Shown here one piece after another: positions 56,217 through 64,000 of a stretch of 64,000 bases of DNA. The stretch is from NCBI RefSeq assembly GCF_036320965.1, contig NC_092228.1, positions 18,660,393-18,724,392 on the forward strand. The letters run 5' to 3'. Below the pieces are notes generated by a model. That model was not told where the DNA came from and did not search any database. It saw nothing but the letters and a program-made list of their open reading frames with translations. Origin of the DNA: Panulirus ornatus (taxonomy: Eukaryota; Arthropoda; Malacostraca; Decapoda; Palinuridae). A program made the position numbers and the translations under genes. The first letter of the stretch is position 1; the number at the start of each line of letters is the position of its first letter.

Positions 56217-57750
56217 GCTTTGTCGCTGTCTCCCGCGTTTGCGAGGTAGCGCAAGGAAACAGACGAAAGAAATGGCCCAACCCACCCCCAAAACACATGT
56301 ATATACATACATCCACACACGCAAATATACATACCTACACAGCTTTCCATGGTTTACCCCAGACGCTTAACATGCCTTGATTCAATCCACTGACAGCACG
56401 TCAACCCCGGTATACCACATCGATCCAATTCACTCTATTCCTTGCCCTCCTTTCACCCTCCTGCATGTTCAGGCCCCGATCACACAAAATCTTTTTCACT
56501 CGATCTTTCCACCTCCAATTTGGTCTCCCACTTCTCCTCGTTCCCTCCACCTCCGACACATATATCCTCTTGGTCAATCTTTCCTCACTCATTCTCTCCA
56601 TGTGCCCAAACCATTTCAAAACACCCTCTTCTGCTCTCTCAACCACGCTCTTTTTATTTCCACACATCTCTCTTACCCTTACGTTACTTACTCGATCAAA
56701 CCACCTCACACCACACATTGTCCTCAAACATCTCATTTCCAGCACATCCATCCTCCTGCGCACAACTCTATCCATAGCTCACGCCTCGCATCCATACAAC
56801 ATTGTTGGAACCACTATTCCTTCAAACATACCCATTTTTGCTTTCCGAGATAATGTTCTCGACTTCAACACATTCTTCAAGGCTCCCAGGATTTTCGCCC
56901 CCTCCCCCACCCTATGATCCACTTCCGCTTCCATGGTTCCATCCGCTGCCAGATCCACTCCCAGATATCTAAAACACTTTACTCCCTCCAGTTTTGCTCC
57001 ATTCAAACTTACCTCCCAATTGACTTGACCCTCAACCCTACTGTACCTAATAACCTTGCTCTTATTCACATTTACTCTTAACTTTCTTCTTTCACACACT
57101 TTACCAAACTCAGTCACCAGCTTCTGCAGTTTCTCACATGAATCAGCCACCAGCGCTGTATCATCAGCGAACAACAACTGACTCACTTCCCAAGCTCTCT
57201 CATCCCCAACAGACTTCATACTTGCCCCTCTTTCCAGGACTCTTGCATTTACCTCCCTAACAACCCCATCCATAAACAAATTAAACAACCATGGAGACAT
57301 CACACACCCCTGCCGCAAACCTACATTCACTGAGAACCAATCACTTTCCTCTCTTCCTACACGTACACATGCCTTACATCCTCGATAAAAACTTTTCACT
57401 GCTTCTAACAACTTGCCTCCCACACCATATATTCTTAATACCTTCCACACAGCATCTCTATCAACTCTATCATATGCCTTCTCCAGATCCATAAATGCTA
57501 CATACAAATCCATTTGCTTTTCTAAGTTTTTCTCACATACATTCTTCAAAGCAAACACCTGATCCACACATCCTCTACCACTTCTGAAACCACACTGCTC
57601 TTCCCCAATCTGATGCTCTGTACATGCCTTCACCCTCTCAATCAATACCCTCCCATATAATTTACCAGGAATACTCAACAAACTTATACCTCTGTAATTT
57701 GAGCACTCACTCTTATCCCCTTTGCCTTTGTACAATGACACTATGCACTG
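56187..57750 (-). mobile_element. young 5'-truncated LINE copy E (minus), head-to-head with copy F
   Basis: (TA)n 56187-56200 and poly-T, short-form 3' UTR, C-terminal frame from 56401, and RT frame (56779-57745) starting at [16 protein letters not shown] shift near 56778 separates C-terminus from RT in the nominal frames. At 57750 it meets a plus-oriented segment beginning [14 protein letters not shown]. The frame reading across this joint is artificial. Confidence 0.9.
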
Positions 57751-59769
57751 TGGGTTTTCAGAAAAGAAGAGTGAATGTTGGGGTGAAGAGGGTGGTGAGA
57801 GTAAGTGAGCTTGGGAAGGAGACTTGTGTGAGGAAGTACCAGGAGAGACTGAGTACAGAATGGAAAAAGGTGAGAACAATGGAAGTAAGGGGAGTGGGGG
57901 AGGAATGGGATGTATTTAGGGAATCAGTGATGGATTGCGCAAAAGATGCTTGTGGCATGAGAAGAGTGGGAGGTGGGTTGATTAGAAAGGGTAGTGAGTG
58001 GTGGGATGAAGAAGTAAGATTATTAGTGAAAGAGAAGAGAGAGGCATTTGGACGATTTTTGCAGGGAAAAAATGCAATTGAGTGGGAGATGTATAAAAGA
58101 AAGAGACAGGAGGTCAAGAGAAAGGTGCAAGAGGTGAAAAAGAGGGCAAATGAGAGTTGGGGTGAGAGAGTATCATTAAATTTTAGGGAGAATAAAACGA
58201 TGTTCTGGAAGGAGGTAAATAAAGTGCGTAAGACGAGGGAGCAAATGGGAACTTCAGTGAAGGGCGCAAATAGGGAGGTGATAACAAGTAGTGGTGATGT
58301 GAGAAGGAGATGGAGTGAGTATTTTGAAGGTTTGTTGAATGTGTTTGATGATAGAGTGGCAGATATAGGGTGTTTTGGTCGAGGTGGTGTGCAAAGTGAG
58401 AGGGTTAGGGAAAATGGTTTGGTGGGCAGAGAGGAGGTAGTGAAAGCTTTGCGGAAGATGAAAGCCGGCAAGGCAGCAGGTTTGGATGGTATTGCAGTGG
58501 AATTTATTAAAAAAGGGGGTGACTGTATTATTGACTGGTTGGTAAGGTTATTTAATGTATGTATGACTCATGGTGAGGTGGTAGAGGATGTGTGGATCAG
58601 GTGTTTGCTTTGAAGAATGTATGTGAGAAATACTTAGAAAAGCAAATGGATTTGTATGTAGCATTTATGGATCTGGAGAAGGCATATGATAGAGTTGATA
58701 GAGATGCTCTGTGGAAGGTATTAAGAATATATGGTGTGGGAGGCAAGTTGTTGGAAGCAGTGAAAAGTTTTTGTTGGGGATGTGGGGCATGTGTGCGAGT
58801 GGGAAGAGAGGAAAGTGATTGGTTCTGGGTGAGTGTGGGTTTGCGGCGGGGGTGTGTGATGTCTCCATGGTTGTTTGGTTTGTTTGTGGATGGGGTTGTT
58901 GGGGAGGTGAATGCGGGAGTTTTGGAGGGAGGGTCAAGTATGCAGTATGTTGTGGATGAGAGAGCTTGGGATGTGAGTCAGTTGTTCGCTGATGATGCAG
59001 CGCTTGGTGGCTGATTTTGGTGGGAAACTGCAGAAGCTGGGGTGAAAGTTCTGGGAGCGTTGAAAGGTGTGTGGAGGGTGAGAACATTGTCTCGGAAGGC
59101 AGAGGTGGGTGTGATTGAAGGAATGGTGGTTCCTACACTGTTTATGGTTGTGAGGCGTGGGCTATGGATTGAGTTGTGCGGGGGAGGGGGGATGTGTTGG
59201 CAATGTTGGAGGTGAGATGTTTGAGGACGATGTGTGCTGTGGGGTGGTTTGAGTAAGTAATGACAGGGTAAGAGAGATGTGTGGTAATGGGGAGAGTGTG
59301 GTTGAGAGAGCAGAGGATGGTGTTTTGAGGTGGTTTGGTCGCGTGGAGGGAGTGAGTGAGGAGAGATTGACAGGGAGGATGTGTGTGTCGGGGGTGGGGG
59401 GAATGAGGAGGGGTGGGGGGCCGGGTTGGGGGTGGAGAGGTGGAGTGAGGGAGATTGAGCAATTGCGGCCTGAACATGCAGGAGGGTGAGGGGCATGCGG
59501 GGAATGGAGTGAATTGGAATAGTGTGGTATGCCGGGGTCGTCGTGCTGTTAACGGATTGAACCGGGGCGTGTGGGGCGTCTGGGGTAAAGCATGGAAAGT
59601 TTTGTGGGGTCGGGATGTGGAAAGGGATCTGTGGTTTTCGTGCATTATACATGACAGCTGGAAAGCGAGTGTGAACGAATGTGGCCTTTGTTGTCTTTTC
59701 CTAGCGCTACCTCGCACGCATGCGGGGGGAGGGGCTCGTCATTTCAGGTGTGGCGGGGTGGCAGTGGGA
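57751..59769 (+). mobile_element. LINE copy F (plus) with internal deletion and A-to-G hypermutation
   Basis: Runs from the end of the endonuclease ([15 protein letters not shown]) through linker and fingers to MTHGEV (58578), skips ~110 codons to [14 protein letters not shown] (58583 on), then palm ([12 protein letters not shown]), VRQGC-equivalent [23 protein letters not shown], decayed C-terminus and long-form 3' UTR that runs into (TA)n at 59770. From ~58750 the sequence becomes G-rich through A-to-G changes, giving Gly/Arg/Val substitutions throughout. A five-change cluster also occurs at 58416-58435 (ENGLVGREE for ENDLVNREE). The frame is lost after 59010. Confidence 0.88.
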
Positions 59770-59781
59770 ATATATATATAT

Positions 59782-59852
<71 letters not shown>

Positions 59853-59903
59853 ATATGTATGTGTATATATATAGTATATATATGTATATATATATATATA
59901 TAT
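59770..59903 (+). repeat. (TA)n microsatellite with TG interruptions
   Basis: Joins the truncated 3' UTR of LINE copy F to the following SINE-like element. Confidence 0.95.
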
Positions 59904-60136
59904 ATCCCTGGGGATAGGGGAGAAAGAATACTTCCCACGTATTCCCTGCGTGTCTTAGAAGGCGACTAAAAGGGGAGGGAGCGGGGGGCTGGAAATCCTC
60001 CCCTCTCACTTTTTTTTTTTAATTTTCCAAAAGAGGGAACAGAGAAGGGGCCCAGGTGAGGATATTCCCTCAAGGGCCCAGTCCTCTGTTCTCAACGCTA
60101 CCTCGCTAATGCGGGAAATGGCGAATAGTATGAAAG

Positions 60137-60139
<3 letters not shown>
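59904..60139 (+). mobile_element. SINE-like element made of LINE ends, copy 2
   Basis: Begins ATCCCTGGGGATAGGGGAG, contains AAGAATACTTCCCACG, GGCGACTAAAAGGGGAGGG, GGCTGGAAATCCTCCCC and, at its 3' end, CGCTACCTCGCTAATGCGGG then AATGGCGAATAGTATGAAAG. It lies between two (TA)n tracts. The first ~150 bp follow the LINE 5' UTR and the last ~50 bp the LINE 3' terminus. No tRNA-type promoter boxes are obvious. Confidence 0.85.

Positions 60140-60215
<76 letters not shown>
60139..60215 (+). repeat. (TA)n microsatellite
   Basis: About 38 TA units forming the tail side of the SINE-like element. Confidence 0.95.
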
Positions 60216-60216
<1 letters not shown>

Positions 60217-60229
60217 TTGTTTACCTTCA

Positions 60230-61100
60230 TCCATTCCGACGCCACTCTGCTCTACAGGAAACATCGCCAACCCCTGCGTCAGCGAGGTAGCGCCAAGAAA
60301 CAGACAAAGAAATGCCATATCCATGCACGATCTGTCGTGTGTAATGCACCGAAACCACAGCTCCCTATTCACATCCAGGCCCCAGAGACCTTTCCATGGT
60401 TTACCCCAGACGTTTCACATGTTCAGTCCACTGACAGCACGTCGACCCCAGTGTACCACACCGTTCCAATTCACTCTATTGTATGCACGCCTTTCATCCT
60501 CCTGCATGTTCAGGCCCCGATCACTCAAAATATTTTTCTTTCCATCCTTCCACCTCCAATTTGGTCTTCTGGTTCTCCTTGTTCCCTCCTTCTGACACAT
60601 ATATCCTCTTTGTCAAGTTTTCTTCACTCTTTCCATACGTCCAAACCATTTCAACACACCCTCTTCTGCTCTCAATTATACTTTTTTATTACTACATATT
60701 TCTCTTACTCTTTCATTACTCATTCGCTCAAACCACATTACACGACATTGTCCTCAAACATTTCATTTCCAACACATCCATCCACCCTCCTCTGCACAAC
60801 CCTATCCAAAGCCCATGCCTTCCAGCAATGATATTGCTGGAACTACCATTCCTTCAAACATACCCTTTTTTCATAGCTTCCAGAACCTTCGCCCCCTACC
60901 CCACCCTATGACACTTCCGCTTCCATGGTTCCATCGGCTGCCAAGTCCACTCCCAGATATCTAAAACACTTCACTTCTTCCAACTTTTTTTTTTCTTCAT
61001 TCAAACTTGCATCCTAACTAACTTGTCCCTCAACCCTGCTGAACCTAATAACCTTTCATTTATTTACATTTACTCAATTTTCTCCTTTAACACACTCGGA
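60230..61100 (-). mobile_element. old LINE C-terminal and 3' end (minus)
   Basis: Old-type 3' UTR (60230-60430; CCTGCGTCAGCGAGGTAGCG) then C-terminal codons and thumb up to an equivalent of RRKLxVNVNK at ~61100. Multiple indels. Confidence 0.85.
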
Positions 61101-62322
61101 CAATGAAACATGGAGGAGCTTAATACAAAAAGCGAATGTAAAAACTGCATTCATTGAGCCAAGTTTTGATAATGTCACAAATGTCGAGAAAACTAAGGAT
61201 AATATATGTAGTAGGAGGGTGTCAGTTTTTTTTATTATTATTATCTGGTGGTTACTATTATTATCTGGTTACGGCTTCAGCGACCCTGGCAACTAATAGA
61301 CCTTCAAGCCAAATTAACAAACCAGTCTTGAGAAATCCCAAATGATTACAATTTGACCAAATCCACTTGCATACAACACATCTATCTGTACTAACGAATG
61401 ACTTGGTGGGATGGTCATACAAGCTTCAAGCCAATCCAAGCATCAAGAACTTTAATAGACCCTCAACATCGTAATTGTAATCAATCAAAAATACTGCAGA
61501 CCTCCACTACATGTATGACCCTCGGATTGGTTTTGTGTATGGTTTACATGGGCTCTTACGTATGTACGGTAAAGCTGGGGTTGTCTGTGAACATCTGTCG
61601 CAAACTGTTTAGTTATGTGATAATAATGTTTTCCTATCTACAAGTACAGTAAGACTCCATGTTAATATCTATGTCTATAGTCTTTTGACAAGTTTTGTAA
61701 TATATACTACTATCATTTCCCCTTAACCTGCTAAAATATTGATCCAATTCTTCCACACTACTACTAGTCTCACAGGAAAGATTTATGCATTAAAGGCTTG
61801 TATTTTCTTTACTGAGAATCTCTTCAGTGCCATTGTACGAATTCAAGATTTTTGAAGCAATTTTCAGTATTTTAGCACGTGGGAACGAACTGACGAGGTC
61901 TAACGAAGCGGTTGGATGAAAAAGAAATGGTGTTCTTTGAACTTGAACACCATTTTGATTATTGATTAAATTTATGAATTGTTGGGTCCTAATGTGCACT
62001 ATGATTATTAGTGGGATCAACTAATTTCCTCGGCTGTCTGATATTTACATAGACATGATAGGTTTATAACTGCACACCTATTGTAAGTCTTATTTCTCGA
62101 CCAGGTTTGAGTTGTTGCATGCCCTTTTATTTTCTTTTTTGGTTTTGATGAGAGTTTAGCCAGAAATAACAAATGCAGAAGCAAGACGTAAGTTTGACAT
62201 AAGTTTTCCAACCTTAATTCTTGAAGTAACCTTACATAATGACAAGTACCAACTACTTCGTTGTGTGAGCTTAGTAATGACAGATTTGAAAATGAATATT
62301 GCACCATTTCTGTAATACTCAC
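61101..62322. other. unique-looking DNA, no certain feature
   Basis: No LINE match. A 76-codon minus frame (61790-62020) reads RTPFLFHPTASLDLVSS and AKILKIASKILNSYNG, protein-like in composition and preceded by a possible acceptor (CACATTAG at 61993-62000), but it is unrecognised and its phase does not fit the candidate exon at 62323. A short inverted repeat GTGTTCTTTGAACTTGAACACC-like lies at ~61931-61952. Confidence 0.3.
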
Positions 62323-62433
62323 TTGTATGTACAACACTGGATTCCTCACTGAACACTCATTACGAAAGTTGCCTTCTATGTACACATTCCACTGTGAACC
62401 AACAATATGGCGCCAGTCAAAAATCGCAGGCAT
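62323..62433 (-). CDS. candidate first coding exon of an unidentified gene
   Basis: The ATG at 62433 opens MPAIFDWRHIVGSQWNVYIE, then GNFRNECSVRNPVLYIQ, to a donor-like CAA|GTGAGT at 62322. That is 37 codons in phase 0. Just upstream on the same strand are promoter-like motifs (see 62405-62475). I do not recognise the protein. The open frame continues past the donor to 62017, but that part looks random. It could be a chance ORF. Confidence 0.3.
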
Positions 62434-62475
62434 GTCATTGTCTTAATTTCAAATATTAGGCGGGAAAATGCAAAT
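62405..62475 (-). promoter_or_regulatory. E2F-like and octamer-like sites near a candidate start
   Basis: GGCGGGAAA (62459-62467, plus; TTTCCCGCC on minus) abuts ATGCAAAT (62468-62475). A YY1-like ATATGGCGCC is at 62405-62414, within the start of the candidate exon. These match E2F, POU-octamer and YY1 consensus words by eye; no expression evidence. Confidence 0.3.
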
Positions 62476-62885
62476 CTTTTTGTCTCATTTCAAGGATGGT
62501 TCGAACATGTAATTAATTACCTAGCAACGTGAGTTTTTGAATATCATTTACATTTGTTAGCTATCCATGTCCCAAGTTCTGACTGTGTGGCTAAGCACTT
62601 TACTAGGATATTACGACATTTTAACCAAAAACTGATTATATGAATATATTGACATAGTTGTAAATGCTAAATAACATTCATTCAACACCGGCTTTCGCTT
62701 TTAATGAGAAAAAAATAAACGCTTACAAAGTATTCCCTGATCCAAATATTCCAAAAAATGCATTTTTTTTTTTTGTGTGTTAAATATGAGGGTCACTGTG
62801 AGACAAGTTTAATCAATTATGCACCGTGTCTTTGTCTATTTTGCAATGAACTGTGAGGTGTTTCAATATTCATGGCGATGCATGT

Positions 62886-63010
62886 GTTACCATGGGAACG
62901 TTTTTGTTTTAGTTAGGGAAATGTTCGCATCATCATGAACATTCATCTTCCCAGGGAAATGTTTGGATCATCAGGGAACGTTTGTATCATCAAGGGAACG
63001 TTTGCTTGTG
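62886..63010 (+). repeat. X-box-like palindrome and imperfect GGGAACGTTTG repeats
   Basis: GTTACCATGGGAAC (62886-62899) resembles an RFX X-box (GTTGCCATGGCAAC). It overlaps the first of about five imperfect ~20-bp units of the type AGGGAACGTTTGTATCATC ending near 63010. Could be a small regulatory array or a degenerate minisatellite. Confidence 0.5.
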
Positions 63011-63394
63011 TTCGTATTGCAGCTCCTTGACTGCAAGATGTCACTTGGATTCAAGAGGAAGTACTGACAATTTTGTAAAGCGGACTTTTAAGCATTTTGT
63101 GAAGTTATTCATTTGTGTATCACGTATGAAATCCTGTGTTGAAGGAATAGTAACTTTTTTTTTTACATTTTTGTTCTCAAAACTAGTTTCTATATAAACA
63201 TAAATCAATATATCTTGATGCTCAAAATTATTTTCGTAATTGAGTTAACCACTTAGCTTACCACTTAGCTTGGTCACAATCACTAGATTAGGGAACAGAT
63301 TTTGGAATCATCAAAGGTTGAAAGAACTTAGAAAGTAGTGCAAACACAGTGGATGTATGTACATTCATTACATACAAAGCTCATGATCATTTTT
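63011..63394. other. non-coding, nothing recognised
   Basis: AT-rich sequence; ACCACTTAGCTT is repeated at 63249-63272. Confidence 0.4.
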
Positions 63395-63740
63395 TATTCA
63401 TGTTGGAGGCTCCTGTTACGGACAAAATTCCACATCAAGGCTGGCCATGATTGAAATATAGAGGGGAATACGAAAATGAAAAGAAAAGACAAGGGAAAGT
63501 ATTTAAGAACTTTGGAGGAAGTGGAAAACCTGTCTTTTAAAATGTACCAGGCCATAGTTATTGGGAAAGACGTGGAAAGTTAGAGTTCCAAAGCTTCGAG
63601 GTGTGAGGAAAGAAACAGTTATCAAAACGGCCCACCCTTGAGTTGCCAACGGCCACAGTAATCATGTGACGCAGCAGCTTGCCGAATATTATGTGGTCTA
63701 GCCAGGGCCTCTGAGAATTTTATTGGGTTCCAAAGTTTCT
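63395..63740 (+). repeat. dispersed repeat, copy 2 (longer)
   Basis: Shares its first ~110 bp with 50305-50440 (GGAGGCTCCTGTTACGGA, TTCCACATCAAGGC, AAGGGAAAGTATTTAAGAAC) and extends a further ~230 bp with GTGAGGAAAGAAACAGTTAT and ATCATGTGACGCAGCAGCTT. No ORF recognised. Class unknown. Confidence 0.55.
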
Positions 63741-64000
63741 TTCAGGTCCACTTCCCGTCTTTGTTAGTCATCCTGTTTTTATCCACTACAGTTTTATGCC
63801 ATGAGCTGTACGGCCAAAAAGGGCATGGAAAATGAGAGAGGGTAAGAATGCTAGTCTTCAGTATATGCAAATATTTTCTTGTATCCAAGGAAATTCCTGG
63901 GCCCCCTTTTTGATCCCTGGGCCCAGGTATGATGTACCTTTTGCACCACCCTCTCATTGTGGGTCTAGCTAATGATGGGGGCACATGAGCAGTCAAGGAG
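63741..64000. other. window edge, nothing recognised
   Basis: An 84-codon minus frame (63742-63996) contains no recognised motif and may belong to the preceding repeat. Confidence 0.35.

Noticed and set aside
63742..63996. 84-codon minus ORF at the window edge
   Set aside because: No recognisable domain; it probably overlaps a dispersed repeat and is cut by the edge.

Overview
The window looks like animal nuclear DNA, most likely from an arthropod and probably a decapod crustacean. It has low coding density, short exons in multi-kilobase introns, many (TA)n, (TG)n and (GA)n tracts, and dozens of copies of one LINE family with a 3' UTR type I associate with decapods. The phylum follows from the style of the conserved gene and repeats; the order is inference from memory.

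The one confidently recognised host gene is on the minus strand. Ten coding exons between 44659 and 2444 spell the first ~482 residues of the GATOR2 subunit MIOS (WD repeat-containing protein mio). The splice phases agree from exon to exon. The gene runs off the left edge, so its C-terminal helical and zinc-binding half is missing. A leader exon piece (44660-44705) carries three tiny upstream ORFs. A possible promoter or first non-coding exon lies near 50.67-51.06 kb. A second, much weaker minus-strand first exon is suggested at 62323-62433.

Almost everything else is one APE-type non-LTR retrotransposon family (RTE/CFDP2-like: endonuclease, reverse transcriptase, no separate ORF1). Young and old copies fill the MIOS introns and the upstream DNA. 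The two most complete are 16912-20466 and 28063-31370, both plus strand; the second has only one stop and one frameshift over a ~993-codon reading frame. From 32.9 to 39.6 kb there is a three-level nest: a plus copy split by a minus copy, itself split by a younger minus copy. Both younger insertions have visible target-site duplications. The copy at 43022-44244 is 5'-inverted and flanked by a 10-bp duplication, as expected from twin priming. Two other head-to-head joints are at 23985 and 57750.

Other repeats are a ~220-bp SINE-like element built from the two ends of the LINE (46970, 59904), a Penelope-like remnant (GIY-YIG fragment plus a decayed hammerhead-ribozyme-like motif, 54.07-54.62 kb), a ~0.5-kb interspersed repeat in two inverted copies (13.4 and 47.3 kb), another dispersed repeat (50.3 and 63.4 kb), and a remnant of a second LINE lineage (7.5-8.6 kb).

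The most unusual signal is in the plus-strand LINE copy at 57751-59769. From about 58750 to 59540 it differs from its relatives almost only by A-to-G changes on the sense strand, about 50 in ~400 hand-aligned bases. This is the pattern expected if adenosine-deaminated RNA had been reverse-transcribed into the genome.
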